Source of the DNA: Verrucomicrobiia bacterium
GTDB lineage: Bacteria; Verrucomicrobiota; Verrucomicrobiia; Verrucomicrobiales; Akkermansiaceae
DNA length: 64,000 bases
Direction: 5' to 3'
Assembly (NCBI GenBank): GCA_030432565.1
Contig: JAUIGV010000025.1
Location: 1-64,000 of the forward strand
Below are positions 55,948 through 64,000 of this stretch, piece by piece. How positions within the stretch are numbered: position 1 is the stretch's first letter; the number at the start of each line of letters is the position of its first letter. The position numbers and the translations under genes were made by a program. The notes under the pieces were generated by a model. It had not been told where the DNA came from, ran no database searches, and saw only the letters and a program-made list of their open reading frames with translations.

Positions 55948-56937
55948 ATGAAATTTAATATTCTCCTCGCCGCCACTTGTATCGCCATTGGCGCATCCAT
56001 TGCCTGGCTGGCAAAGCCCGACCCGAAAGCTGATACCGCTGAGGCTGAAGTCGTCGAAAACAAGCCTCGTTCAAACGGCAAGATCGGCTCTTCCGAAAGC
56101 CAGAAGCGCGCAACCAGCGAGCGCACCATTGTTGAGCCCGAAGAGGTTCCACCGGTCGCGATCATCCCTGCTGACGGCGAGGGGCGCGAACAAGCCCGCG
56201 AAATGGGGAACCGAATGGAGCAAATGTTCCGCAAGCGCCAGCAAGCCAAGCTTGACGCACGCATCGCAAAACTCGTTTCCCAACTGAATCTCACCCCGAC
56301 CCAGGAAGCGGCCCTTCGCAAGGCTGCCGCAGACAGGATGAGCAGCTTTGGTGAAATGATGAAGGGTGATGTCGACCCATCGAAAATCAGCGAGATGTTG
56401 AAAGCCGATGTCATTGATGAGGCCCTTGCCGACATCCTCACTCCGGAACAACAGGAAGAACTTGAAGCCGTCAAGAAGCGCGAAATCGCCAATAAGGTCG
56501 AAGCGCAGGCCCTTAAGGAACTCGCAAAATTGAGCAATCTTGATCTGACCCAGGAACAAAAAGACGCCGCCTATGACATTCTCTACAAGGACGCCCAAGC
56601 ATCTGTCGGAAATGAAACACCCGCGACCGGGATCGTATCGATGATCACCGAGGGATTTGGCATCGAGTTGGACTCGGACACCCTGGGAGTGGCCACCGCG
56701 ATGATCCCCGACATCGGCGACATCGAAAGCGGTGAGGTCGAGCAAGACCCGCAGGCCATGATGGCCAAAGCCCAGGAAAATATGACCAAGCGGATCGACG
56801 ACAAAGTCGAAGCGATGCGGCCCGTCCTCAACGACAACCAACTGAATCAATACCGCAAGGATCTCGAGCTGAAATCAGGCGGCATTTTCGGAGGCCTTTT
56901 GAACGGCTTTGGTGCCGGCGGAGAAGACGGCGAGTAA
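55948..56937 (+). CDS. exported coiled-coil protein with LTxxQ-type motifs
   Basis: 329 residues. N-terminal hydrophobic segment (ILLAATCIAIGASIAWLA, ~4-22) acting as signal or anchor. Mostly helical and charged, with three repeats of the CpxP/Spy kind: LNLTPTQEAALRKAA (~115), ILTPEQQEELEAV (~163) and LDLTQEQKDAAYDI (~197). In CpxP and Spy the LTxxQ motif marks periplasmic chaperones that respond to envelope stress. A Gly-rich end follows (GGIFGGLLNGFGAGG). 123 bases separate it from the previous gene; co-transcription is possible but unproven. A strong terminator follows at 56957-56991. Confidence 0.72.
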   Translation: MKFNILLAATCIAIGASIAWLAKPDPKADTAEAEVVENKPRSNGKIGSSESQKRATSERTIVEPEEVPPVAIIPADGEGREQAREMGNRMEQMFRKRQQAKLDARIAKLVSQLNLTPTQEAALRKAAADRMSSFGEMMKGDVDPSKISEMLKADVIDEALADILTPEQQEELEAVKKREIANKVEAQALKELAKLSNLDLTQEQKDAAYDILYKDAQASVGNETPATGIVSMITEGFGIELDSDTLGVATAMIPDIGDIESGEVEQDPQAMMAKAQENMTKRIDDKVEAMRPVLNDNQLNQYRKDLELKSGGIFGGLLNGFGAGGEDGE

Positions 56938-56944
56938 AGCGACC

Positions 56945-57478
56945 CTAAAATTCTTCAGGCCCGCGCTCATCCTTGAGCCGGGCCTTTTTTTCGCGCGCTT
57001 CCCGGAAAAAACTCTTCAGTATCCCCACGCACTCGTCCTCCATCACCCCCATCGTGATTTCGCAGCGATGGTTCAGCGGCGGATTACTTTGCAGAAGATT
57101 AATCCAGCCGCCGGCCGCCCCCCCCTTCGGATCCATCGCCCCGTATACCACCCGGTCCGGCCGACAGTGAACAATCGCTCCGGCACACATCGGGCAGGGC
57201 TCCTTGGTCACGTAAAGAGTTGCACCTTCAAGCCTCCAATCACCATAAGCGGTCTGCGCCGAGGTCAAAGCAAGCATCTCGGCGTGAGCAGTGGCATCCT
57301 TGAGTGTTTCGACCTGATTCCAGGCTCGCGCGATAACCTGTCCATCACGGACGATGACGGCCCCGATTGGCACTTCGCCGACTTCATAAGCCCGACCCGC
57401 CTCCCGCAGGGCCTGACTCATGAAAAAGAGGTCGCTCTGAAAGTCAATCGACTGCTCACTCTCGAAATCAAATTCCAT
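56945..57478 (-). CDS. tadA: tRNA-specific adenosine deaminase
   Basis: 177 residues from ATG 57478 (frame open to 57586 but overlapping trmO). Deaminates A34 to inosine in tRNA-Arg(ACG). Zinc motifs: DATAHAEMLAL (HAE, with the proton-shuttling Glu) and EPCPMCAGAIVH (PCxxC). VPIGAVIVRDG and ARAWN form the deaminase core. Eight bases after the trmO stop, in a crtI-trmO-tadA run. Its last codons contain the terminator hairpin of the converging gene. Confidence 0.94.
   Translation of the reverse strand: MEFDFESEQSIDFQSDLFFMSQALREAGRAYEVGEVPIGAVIVRDGQVIARAWNQVETLKDATAHAEMLALTSAQTAYGDWRLEGATLYVTKEPCPMCAGAIVHCRPDRVVYGAMDPKGGAAGGWINLLQSNPPLNHRCEITMGVMEDECVGILKSFFREAREKKARLKDERGPEEF
56957..56991 (+). 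terminator. terminator of the LTxxQ gene, embedded in the tadA 3' end
   Basis: AGGCCCG (56957-56963) pairs with CGGGCCT (56979-56985) and GCTCA (56965-56969) with TGAGC (56974-56978); loop TCCT, one bulged C, then seven T (56985-56991). It ends rightward transcription 20 bases after the 55948 gene. The same bases code for the last residues of tadA on the other strand. Confidence 0.88.
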
Positions 57479-57486
57479 GGCCGTGG

Positions 57487-58176
57487 TTAAACCATCTTTC
57501 CGCCACTGGAAAGACTCTCTTGAGAAAGGACCAGAACCCGCCCGTCTTTCACCTGCCACTTCACATTCAGCCCCGCCAGCTGGCAACCGTAGACACGCTC
57601 TTCATCATCGTGAAAGGCCGGCCTGGGATCGACCGCCAATACCCTCGTGATCAATGCAACCGTCTCCCCGCTTAGTCCCGCTTTCGCCCCGGCACAAAAT
57701 TCCACAGCCAATGGTGCGGGAGCCTCTTTGGCAAATCCTCCGTCGGCCCCGGGCAGGGACTCAACGTAAGGTAGATATGGCTTGAGATCGAGAACCGGAG
57801 TGCCCTCGACAAGATCGAGCCCACTCACCTCCAAAGCCTCATCGGAAACCGACTCCAAAGTGACCAGGGAAAGCCCGATTCGATTGGGCCGAAAGGGTGA
57901 GCGGGTCGCAAAGACCCCCTTCTTTTCATTCCCGCCCAGTCTTGGGGGCCGGACAAACCAGCGTGCTTCTTCTTCCTTTACCTGATCAAACAGAAAGACG
58001 ATCCAGACGTGGCTGAATTCCTCAAGCCCGCGACTTGCACCCGGCGGAACCTCATCGGAGAAAACGACCCGCCCGCGTGCCTCCGGCACGATGCCGCTTT
58101 GTCGGGGCGTGCCAAATTTTTCACCAAAACAACTCTCGATCCAGCCAATCGGCCGCATGGGAATCTCCTCGCTCAT
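57487..58176 (-). CDS. trmO: tRNA (t6A37 N6)-methyltransferase TrmO
   Basis: 229 residues. Adds a methyl group to N6-threonylcarbamoyladenosine at position 37 of tRNA-Thr. Family blocks: IGWIESCFGEKFGTPRQSGI, EARGRVVF, EEFSHVWIVFLF, RPPRLGGNEKKGVFATRSPF and RPNRIGLSLV, with DLKPYLPYVES later. The last ~70 residues fit the TrmO C-terminal dimer domain (ITRVLAVDPRPAFH, YGCQLAGLNVKW). Its ATG overlaps the stop of crtI by four bases, so it is translationally coupled to it. Confidence 0.93.
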   Translation of the reverse strand: MSEEIPMRPIGWIESCFGEKFGTPRQSGIVPEARGRVVFSDEVPPGASRGLEEFSHVWIVFLFDQVKEEEARWFVRPPRLGGNEKKGVFATRSPFRPNRIGLSLVTLESVSDEALEVSGLDLVEGTPVLDLKPYLPYVESLPGADGGFAKEAPAPLAVEFCAGAKAGLSGETVALITRVLAVDPRPAFHDDEERVYGCQLAGLNVKWQVKDGRVLVLSQESLSSGGKMV

Positions 58177-59693
58177 GCGTTCAGCAGAGCAGGAGCAAGA
58201 TCAACACGCGAGTATTCCTTTCCAACCGAATCGCAGAGCAAGTTCGATGATATGCGACCGCTCTCGTAAATGGTGGGCAACCCACTCCCGGGATGAGTCC
58301 CGCCACCGACGAGATAGAGGTTGTCGTATCCCCTCATCCGGTTGTGAGGGCGGAAATAAAGCATTTGGTCAAGGGTGTGGGAGAGATTGAAAGTCGCCCC
58401 CATGAAGATGCTGTAATCATCCCGCCATCCCGCCGGACTGAGAATTTTCTCCTCCACGATATGCTCCCGGACATCCTTCATCCCGGTCCGTTCGATGATC
58501 CGGTCAATCACGAGATCACGATACTCCCGCTGGGTCGTCTCCCAGTCCTGATGATGGCGGGCGTTGATCGTGGGCACCAGAACATAGAGCTGGGAATGAC
58601 CTTCCGGCGCCACCGTCGGATCTGTCACGCTGCTATTACGGACATAAATCGACATATCGGTGGAAACCTTGCTTTCGCTCTGGATGTCCTTGACGTTCCG
58701 GGCGTAGTCATCCGCAAAGAGGATATGATGATGCGGCTCATCTTCATAAATCTTGTCGAGTCCCAGATAGAGCATAAAGGCCGAGCATGAAAACTTCTTC
58801 CCCTTCAAGTCGTCCGGTTCCTTGCGGTGACCATTCATCAAATTGACCATGGCATGCGCGTAGTCGGCATTCATCACGACATGATCGGCCTCAAGAATCT
58901 CTCCGCTTTCCAGGGTCACTCCGGTGGCGTGCTTGTCCGAAAAATTCACCTGCTTGATTGGAGTCGAGAGCTTGATCTCGGCGCCCTCCTCACGGGCGAC
59001 CTTGGCCATCGCCTGGGAAATTTTACAGAGCCCGCCCTGAACATGATAAATCCCGTACTTGTATTCCGTGTAGGACAGAATAGTGAACAATCCGGGGCAT
59101 TTCCAGGGGCTCATCCCGAGATACTTCGCTTGAAAGGTGAACGCCAATTTGAGGCGGTCATCCTTGAAATAGTCATCCAGCACATCGACCACCGTCTTGG
59201 TTGTGGCAATGTAGGGGATCGTCTTCACCAATTCCTTCCTCAAGTATGAAGTCAGCTTGTGGTAGGGCTTCTGCAGGACCGGATAAATGGCACGGAGCTT
59301 TGCGGCGTGATCATCCATGAAGCGCCGATATCCCTCTTCGTTACCGGGGAAGTTCTCTGCAATGTTGGCGAACATCTTCTCCACGTCGGAGTTGGTTTCG
59401 ATCGCGGTTCCATCACTCCAACTCAACCGCGCCATCGGATCGAGCTGGATAAATTCGAGATAGTCGGAACTTTCGCGTCCCGCCTCGGCGAAGATTTCAT
59501 CGAGTGTGAATTTCTGGTGGAGAAAGGTCGGCCCCGCATCAAAGGAATAATCGCCCAGTTTGATCTCGGAATTCCGACCACCCACGCGATCCGCTTTCTC
59601 CACAACCGTGACATCGAAGCCACGATGGGCCAGAATCATCGCCGAGGAAAGTCCCCCGGGTCCCGCACCGACAATGATCACCTTCTTCTTCAT
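58173..59693 (-). CDS. phytoene desaturase-family carotenoid oxidoreductase (CrtI/CrtN type)
   Basis: 506 residues. FAD-binding start KKVIIVGAGPGGLSSAMIL with the acidic VVEKADRVGGRNS, then FDAGPTFLH, the long substrate-binding middle, YLGMSPWKCPGLFTILSY, HVQGGLCKISQAMA and the closing NLYLVGGGTHPGSGLPTIYESG, the bacterial carotenoid desaturase signature. It would introduce double bases into phytoene (C40) or dehydrosqualene (C30) and so support pigment synthesis. No phytoene or squalene synthase is in the window, so C30 against C40 cannot be decided. First gene of the crtI-trmO-tadA run; 58 bases from divergent gluQ. Confidence 0.92.
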   Translation of the reverse strand: MKKKVIIVGAGPGGLSSAMILAHRGFDVTVVEKADRVGGRNSEIKLGDYSFDAGPTFLHQKFTLDEIFAEAGRESSDYLEFIQLDPMARLSWSDGTAIETNSDVEKMFANIAENFPGNEEGYRRFMDDHAAKLRAIYPVLQKPYHKLTSYLRKELVKTIPYIATTKTVVDVLDDYFKDDRLKLAFTFQAKYLGMSPWKCPGLFTILSYTEYKYGIYHVQGGLCKISQAMAKVAREEGAEIKLSTPIKQVNFSDKHATGVTLESGEILEADHVVMNADYAHAMVNLMNGHRKEPDDLKGKKFSCSAFMLYLGLDKIYEDEPHHHILFADDYARNVKDIQSESKVSTDMSIYVRNSSVTDPTVAPEGHSQLYVLVPTINARHHQDWETTQREYRDLVIDRIIERTGMKDVREHIVEEKILSPAGWRDDYSIFMGATFNLSHTLDQMLYFRPHNRMRGYDNLYLVGGGTHPGSGLPTIYESGRISSNLLCDSVGKEYSRVDLAPALLNA

Positions 59694-59751
59694 TTTCGAT
59701 CGATAGGTAGACGAGACTCCGCCATCGGGCTAATACTTTTTTAACGATGAG

Positions 59752-60573
59752 ATGATTAGGACCCGCTTTGCCCCAAGTCCCACCGGGAAACTCCACCTCG
59801 GCCATGCCTATGCTGCAAGGGTAGCCCATGATCTTGCGCGCGAAAATGGCGGACGATTTCTGGTTCGCTTCGAAGATATTGATCACACCCGGGTGAGGGA
59901 CGAATTTTACCGCGGGATTCTGGAAGACCTCCGCTGGCTTGGCCTTGAGTGGGATGGGGAGCCGTGGCGCCAACTCGATCGACTGGACCACTACCAGACG
60001 GCCCTCGAACATTTAAAGTCACTCGGGATCGTTTACCCCTGCTATTGCACCCGCCGCGAAATTGAGACTGAATTGGCAAACCTCACCCACGCCCCGCACG
60101 GTCCCGAAGGCCCTCTTTACCCCGGAACCTGTCGTGGCTTAAAATCACCTCCTCCGCAACGCGAACCGGCCTGGCGGCTAAATGCCGCAAAAGCAGCCGC
60201 CATGACCGGACCGCTCACTTTTACGGACCAACGCCACGGAGTCATCACAGTCGAACCTGAACTTCTCGGTGACGTCATTCTGGCCCGAAAGGATATCGGC
60301 ACTTCCTACCATCTCGCTGTCGTCGTCGATGACGCTGCCCAGGAAATCAGCCATGTCACGCGAGGCGAAGATCTTCTTGGCTCCACCCATATTCACCGGG
60401 TTCTTCAAAATCTGCTTCAACTCTCCGAGCCCTGTTACCTCCACCACTCGCTTATTGTGGATGAATCGGGCCAACGGCTGGCCAAGCGGCATGACGCTCT
60501 CTCCATCGAGACTCTTCGGGAACATGGCGAGGACGTTTGGAATTTGCTGCCCTCCCCTTCCTCGAGTGAGTAA
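59752..60573 (+). CDS. gluQ: glutamyl-Q tRNA(Asp) synthetase
   Basis: 273 residues, the size of GluQRS, which attaches glutamate to queuosine at position 34 of tRNA-Asp. It looks like a GluRS cut after the catalytic domain. HIGH-type motif: RFAPSPTGKLHLGHAY. Also FLVRFEDIDHTR; cysteines for zinc in YPCYCTRRE and LYPGTCRG; SYHLAVVVDDAAQEISHVTRGEDLL; and the KMSKS-type site LAKRHDALSIE. No anticodon-binding domain follows, as expected. Nine bases before the next gene, probably one transcript. Confidence 0.94.
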   Translation: MIRTRFAPSPTGKLHLGHAYAARVAHDLARENGGRFLVRFEDIDHTRVRDEFYRGILEDLRWLGLEWDGEPWRQLDRLDHYQTALEHLKSLGIVYPCYCTRREIETELANLTHAPHGPEGPLYPGTCRGLKSPPPQREPAWRLNAAKAAAMTGPLTFTDQRHGVITVEPELLGDVILARKDIGTSYHLAVVVDDAAQEISHVTRGEDLLGSTHIHRVLQNLLQLSEPCYLHHSLIVDESGQRLAKRHDALSIETLREHGEDVWNLLPSPSSSE

Positions 60574-60582
60574 ACTTGCGGC

Positions 60583-61560
60583 ATGTTGGACATGCCCCTG
60601 CGAGTCGGAATCGGCGGAAATGGAAAAGTTGCCCGTGGCGTCGAATTTCAAGTCACCCACGCCGACGGTATGGAGGTCGCGTGGCGGCACGGACCCGATG
60701 ATGTCGAATCCCATCTCAAAAGTGATCCCATCGACGTTTTTATCGAGGCTTGTGGAAACGTTCACGATGGTGCCGAATGCAGCCTTCTCGCAATCGAGAA
60801 CCATGCCCACGTCGTTCTCACCGATGCGCGGATTGACGTCGCTTACGGCCTCCCCATTCAAACGGAAGCCCACCAGAACGGCATCGTCGTCACCTCGGAT
60901 GTCGGAACCCCGCACGGGACTCTCGCCACCATGATTCAGGAAGCCCACATCATGGGATTTGACATCCTCCAAGCCGGGCAGATTTGCCCGCGGAGCGAAC
61001 CCACGCAATTCCTCTACGAAATGGCCGCACTGGCCAACGGCTTCAGCTACCTCCCGCCCGAAGGCGGAATGACCGGGCCGGAACTGGCCACCCCAGCCGA
61101 TATCCTGACGAACTTCAATCCCGGGCAAATCGGCGACACCCCTCAGATTGATTTCGTTCGTATCCCTGGTGCTCCAGCGGGTCTCTACCTCGTCGTGCGC
61201 CCAAGCCACAAGGCTCCGGCAGAGCAATTTGAGCACCTCAAACCTTCAAAAGCTCCCTACTATCTTCTCCACCGGCCCGCCCCTCTCGGTTACCTCGAGA
61301 CCCCAAAAACAATCCTCGGGGCCGCCGCCGGACAACCCGTCCTTTCTCCGGGGTATCCGACCTGCAATATTTACGCATTGGCCAGGAAGGGTTTGCAAAC
61401 CTCAACCAAGCTCGAAAACAAACATCTCAAGGCAGTTCTTGCTCCTCTCGATCCCGACCGGGTTCCGCTGATCCAGGCCCTCGAAAGTGCCCGGGTGAAG
61501 TCCGACATATCCCAAGACGGGGACCTGACCTTCGAAAACACCCGAATTTCCCCGACTTGA
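60583..61560 (+). CDS. homoserine dehydrogenase-like NAD(P) oxidoreductase (possible SAF-domain group)
   Basis: 325 residues. N-terminal Rossmann start RVGIGGNGKVARGVEFQV (glycine-rich, ~6-24), IDVFIEACGNVHDGAE and AHVVLTDARIDV follow as in the NAD-binding half of homoserine dehydrogenases. The middle EMAALANGFSYLPPEGGMTGPE and the late KTILGAAAGQPVLSPGYPTCNIYALA fit the predicted homoserine dehydrogenase group with a C-terminal SAF-like region (COG4091-like). True substrate is unknown; members of that group act on sugar acids rather than homoserine. An ATG three codons inside (60592) is also possible. Confidence 0.65.
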   Translation: MLDMPLRVGIGGNGKVARGVEFQVTHADGMEVAWRHGPDDVESHLKSDPIDVFIEACGNVHDGAECSLLAIENHAHVVLTDARIDVAYGLPIQTEAHQNGIVVTSDVGTPHGTLATMIQEAHIMGFDILQAGQICPRSEPTQFLYEMAALANGFSYLPPEGGMTGPELATPADILTNFNPGQIGDTPQIDFVRIPGAPAGLYLVVRPSHKAPAEQFEHLKPSKAPYYLLHRPAPLGYLETPKTILGAAAGQPVLSPGYPTCNIYALARKGLQTSTKLENKHLKAVLAPLDPDRVPLIQALESARVKSDISQDGDLTFENTRISPT

Positions 61561-61636
61561 TAGGCAGCTCCAAATGAGCGGAATTCATCATTTTCCCGTT
61601 GCACGACATTATCGATTTTGGTAAGACACTCTCAAC

Positions 61637-62260
61637 ATGAACAAAAATCTCATAGTTTGCGTGGGTTTGGGTTGTGGCCTCGCAAGCGGCGCGACCTTCT
61701 ACCCCATCGCCGGAGTCACCTCGGACACAGCCGGAACTGACTTCTTCCCTGCCAACAGACTGATCGAAGGAGCAGGCGTCGGCTTCGATGCCGCCGAACC
61801 GCACGACCGGACCAGCACCCAAACCTGGGTGACCAACGCACCAAACGGAGGCAGCGGCGATTACTTCGGCCCGACCCCAACACCGGCTCCCCGCTTGGTC
61901 TTTGACCTGGGATCCCCCGTTCTCCTCAATGAAATTAGTCTCTGGGGATATGCGAACGATAACGGCAACGGACTCATTTCCGCCGACCTCCGCTTCTCGG
62001 ACACCACCACCTTCACCGGGGCTCCGATTTCAATTTCCGGGATCACCCAACCGGTGACACCCCGCCAAAGCTTTTCCTTTGCGGACGTCACCGCCCGCTA
62101 CGTTGAACTCGTCCCAACCGACAATCTCTTCGGCATCGCTCCTCCGGGAGGTGACCGGGTCGGCATCGGCGAGGTCGCATTCGCGGTTCCGATCCCCGAA
62201 CCTTCCAGTGCCGTGCTTGCCCTCCTCGGCCTCGCCGGATTGGCTCGCCGCCGCCGCTAG
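61637..62260 (+). CDS. PEP-CTERM surface protein with one beta-sandwich (discoidin-like) domain
   Basis: 207 residues. Signal peptide (MNKNLIVCVGLGCGLASG). The body is a single ~150-residue domain: RLIEGAGVGFDAAEPHDR, TWVTNAPNGGSGDYF, LVFDLGSPVLLNEISLWGY and ARYVELVPTDN, which resembles F5/8 C (discoidin) folds that bind glycans. The C-terminus is a classic PEP-CTERM sorting signal: IPEPSSAVLALLGLAGLA followed by four arginines. Exosortase is expected elsewhere in the genome. The same domain occurs twice in the next gene. A terminator follows directly. Confidence 0.88.
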   Translation: MNKNLIVCVGLGCGLASGATFYPIAGVTSDTAGTDFFPANRLIEGAGVGFDAAEPHDRTSTQTWVTNAPNGGSGDYFGPTPTPAPRLVFDLGSPVLLNEISLWGYANDNGNGLISADLRFSDTTTFTGAPISISGITQPVTPRQSFSFADVTARYVELVPTDNLFGIAPPGGDRVGIGEVAFAVPIPEPSSAVLALLGLAGLARRRR

Positions 62261-62263
62261 CTG

Positions 62264-62285
62264 ATCCTGAAGCATCAGGATTTTT
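62264..62285 (+). terminator. terminator of the PEP-CTERM gene
   Basis: ATCCTGA (62264-62270), loop AGCA, TCAGGAT (62275-62281), then T to 62285. It starts four bases after the stop codon, so the two related genes are separately transcribed. Confidence 0.85.
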
Positions 62286-62347
62286 AACTGAAGGGGGGAT
62301 GTTGAAGTTTCAACGCCCCCCTTTTTCACCGACTTACCACAATACCA

Positions 62348-64000
62348 ATGAAGATATTTCCCTATTTCGCAGCTCTGACCACCTCCGCCACCCTGTGTCC
62401 GGCCCTGGACTTCCTCACCGTCACCGATGTTGCCACCCCAAACATGATCGAGGGCAATCCCGGCGGTAATCCGCTCACCAACATCATCGAAGGTGCTGGC
62501 TTGGGCTACGATATCAACGAACCTCACACCCGCTTGGGCGGGACCTGGTACACCGACGCTCCCGGAGGCTTCCCCTCCGACTACATCGTTTCCAACCCCG
62601 GGGATGAAATTATCATCCTGGATCTGGGCGAAGATCGCACTCTCTACGAACTGAGCTACTGGGGTTATGCCGACACAAATGGTAATGGCTTGCGAGACTT
62701 TGAAGTCCGCTTCGCAACCGATGCCGAAGGCGGCGACGCAGGGCTTGGCGATGAAAGCTTTGGATCCTCAATCACGGACACCTTTCTCTTCAACGCCCTC
62801 AATGATCAAACCCCCCGGCAAAGCTTTGGCTTCGGAAAGGCCATCACCGCCCGCTATGTTGAAATCAAAGCCCTGACGAACTATTTTAATATTGTCGTTG
62901 GCGGCGACCGCTTGGGAATCGGTGAAATCTCTTTCGCCCAACCTACCGCCATCGGCGCTCCGGATATTGTCCCAACCGCACCACAGGTTCTCGACTTTGA
63001 TTCAGGAAGTAGCTTCCAGATCCCCGTCCTGAACACCGGAGATTCCGACCTCAACATCTCGAACATCTCCTTCACCGGCCCAAATGCCGATGCCTTCAGC
63101 GTTGTGAATACGATTCCCCTCGCCATTGGGCCTTTCCTGAACGGACCAATTGAGATCCAGTTCGACAAAACCGGACTGGGCGGAGAGGTCGCAGCCACCA
63201 TGGTTGTGACCAGTGATGATCCCGACGAAGGCACGATTGAAATCCCTCTCAGCGGCACCTTGCCACCTCTCGGACCTATCATCGTCGTGACCTCGCCAGC
63301 CACCATCACTCTCAATGAGACCGGCGTGCAAAGTTTCGAGCTCCCGATTTCAAACAATGGCGGCCTGCCTCTGACAATTAGCGGCGTTTCCGTGACCGGA
63401 TCCGATGCCGACCTTATCACTGTCACCAGCTTCCCGGCCTCGCTTGGAGTTGATAGTCAGGGAGAAATCGTCATCGAGATCGATCCGCAACTTGCCGGAC
63501 CCGGTGCGATCGACGCCGCGATCGAGATTGCCTCGAATGATTCCACAGAGCCAAACACGACGATCACGCTGATCACAGGACTCCCCGTGGTCTTTCATCC
63601 AATTGCCAACGTTCAAACCAATACGGTTGATTTCTACGCTGCTCCCAATCTCATTTCGGGAATTGGCATCGGGTTTGAATCTCCCTTCCCTCACACCTCG
63701 ATTGGAGCAGGGCAGGCGGCAACCTGGGTGACCGATGCACCTAATGGCGGCTCGGGCGACTACTTTGCAAACGCCCAACCCAACCCCGTCATCATCTTCG
63801 ACCTCGGTGCCGACGTCCCCCTCGGCGAGATCAACACCTGGGGTTACTCCAACACTAATTCAAACGGCGCCAAGGATTACACCCTGCGCTTCGCCACCGA
63901 TGCCGAAGGTGGCGCCGAAGGACTGGGAGATGAAGAATTTGGAAGTAGTATTACCTTCCAACCCAGCTTCGAAGCGGCCTTTAGCGCCAACGATCGCGAT
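62348..64000 (+). CDS. multidomain secreted surface protein, cut by the window end
   Basis: Open for 551 codons from ATG 62348 to the last base, with no stop, so the 3' end is missing. Signal peptide MKIFPYFAALTTSATLCPA. Domain A (~20-195) matches the PEP-CTERM protein just upstream: NIIEGAGLGYDINEPHTR, TWYTDAP and LYELSYWGYADTNGNGL. Residues ~205-415 are two ~100-residue beta repeats of choice-of-anchor/HYDIN type (QIPVLNTGDSDLNISNISFTG; ELPISNNGGLPLTISGVSVTG). A second copy of domain A starts at ~430 (GIGIGFESPFPHTS, TWVTDAPNGGSGDYF). Probably an extracellular glycan-binding or adhesive protein; a PEP-CTERM end may follow beyond the window. Confidence 0.85.
   Translation, partial: MKIFPYFAALTTSATLCPALDFLTVTDVATPNMIEGNPGGNPLTNIIEGAGLGYDINEPHTRLGGTWYTDAPGGFPSDYIVSNPGDEIIILDLGEDRTLYELSYWGYADTNGNGLRDFEVRFATDAEGGDAGLGDESFGSSITDTFLFNALNDQTPRQSFGFGKAITARYVEIKALTNYFNIVVGGDRLGIGEISFAQPTAIGAPDIVPTAPQVLDFDSGSSFQIPVLNTGDSDLNISNISFTGPNADAFSVVNTIPLAIGPFLNGPIEIQFDKTGLGGEVAATMVVTSDDPDEGTIEIPLSGTLPPLGPIIVVTSPATITLNETGVQSFELPISNNGGLPLTISGVSVTGSDADLITVTSFPASLGVDSQGEIVIEIDPQLAGPGAIDAAIEIASNDSTEPNTTITLITGLPVVFHPIANVQTNTVDFYAAPNLISGIGIGFESPFPHTSIGAGQAATWVTDAPNGGSGDYFANAQPNPVIIFDLGADVPLGEINTWGYSNTNSNGAKDYTLRFATDAEGGAEGLGDEEFGSSITFQPSFEAAFSANDRD

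Overview
The window reads as a chromosomal segment of a Gram-negative member of the Verrucomicrobiota, probably class Verrucomicrobiae. The evidence is: a five-gene envelope locus laid out like Amuc_1098-1102 of Akkermansia; a large protein with the N-terminus of the Verru_Chthon cassette protein A family; LL-diaminopimelate aminotransferase (DapL); a PEP-CTERM protein; LPS and outer-membrane assembly lipoproteins; and, upstream of an integron integrase, a perfect copy of the verrucomicrobial LexA motif TGTTC-N4-GAACA. Gene density is high. About 50 protein genes and one tRNA are seen, and the only gene-poor stretch over 300 bases is the left edge.

Layout. 1-1648: integron integrase with a LexA box and a possible attI core; any cassette array would lie left of position 1. 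1740-16136: trpC, lipA, dapL, pyrF and several envelope or secreted proteins, including an ankyrin-repeat/L,D-transpeptidase lipoprotein and a secreted trypsin-like protease. 16235-18774: a co-oriented outer-membrane/RNA cluster (BamD-like, LptE-like, rsmI, S4-domain protein). 18828-18902: tRNA with CAT anticodon. 18998-27826: an unknown anchored protein, gap, three tandem paralogues of an unknown secreted family, and the Verru_Chthon A-like protein. 27959-34757: gyrA, gyrB, a zinc-ribbon membrane protein and RNase D. 34853-40058: a kexin-like subtilase and a second secreted protein with a similar C-terminal module. 40227-42709: rho and coaE. 42813-50079: the Amuc_1098-1102-like operon, transcribed right to left as 1102-like, PilM/PilN-like, 1100-like, 1099-like, secretin. 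50236-52851: aroD and a DinG-type helicase. 53005-56937: BlaI-type repressor, M56 membrane protease, membrane-anchored squalene-cyclase-fold protein and LTxxQ coiled-coil protein. 56945-61560: tadA, trmO, crtI on the minus strand, then gluQ and a homoserine-dehydrogenase-like gene on the plus strand. 61637-64000: a PEP-CTERM protein and a related multidomain surface protein cut by the window end.

The most unusual content is: the SOS-linked integron integrase; the tandem triplet of secreted proteins with a conserved upstream element; the Amuc_1100-type locus together with a distant extra copy of its first gene at 7401; the BlaI/M56/squalene-fold/LTxxQ gene group with a palindromic operator candidate; a secretin-derived-looking motif inside an unrelated unknown protein; and a similar C-terminal module in four secreted proteins. 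Family names come from motifs read by eye. No database search was run.
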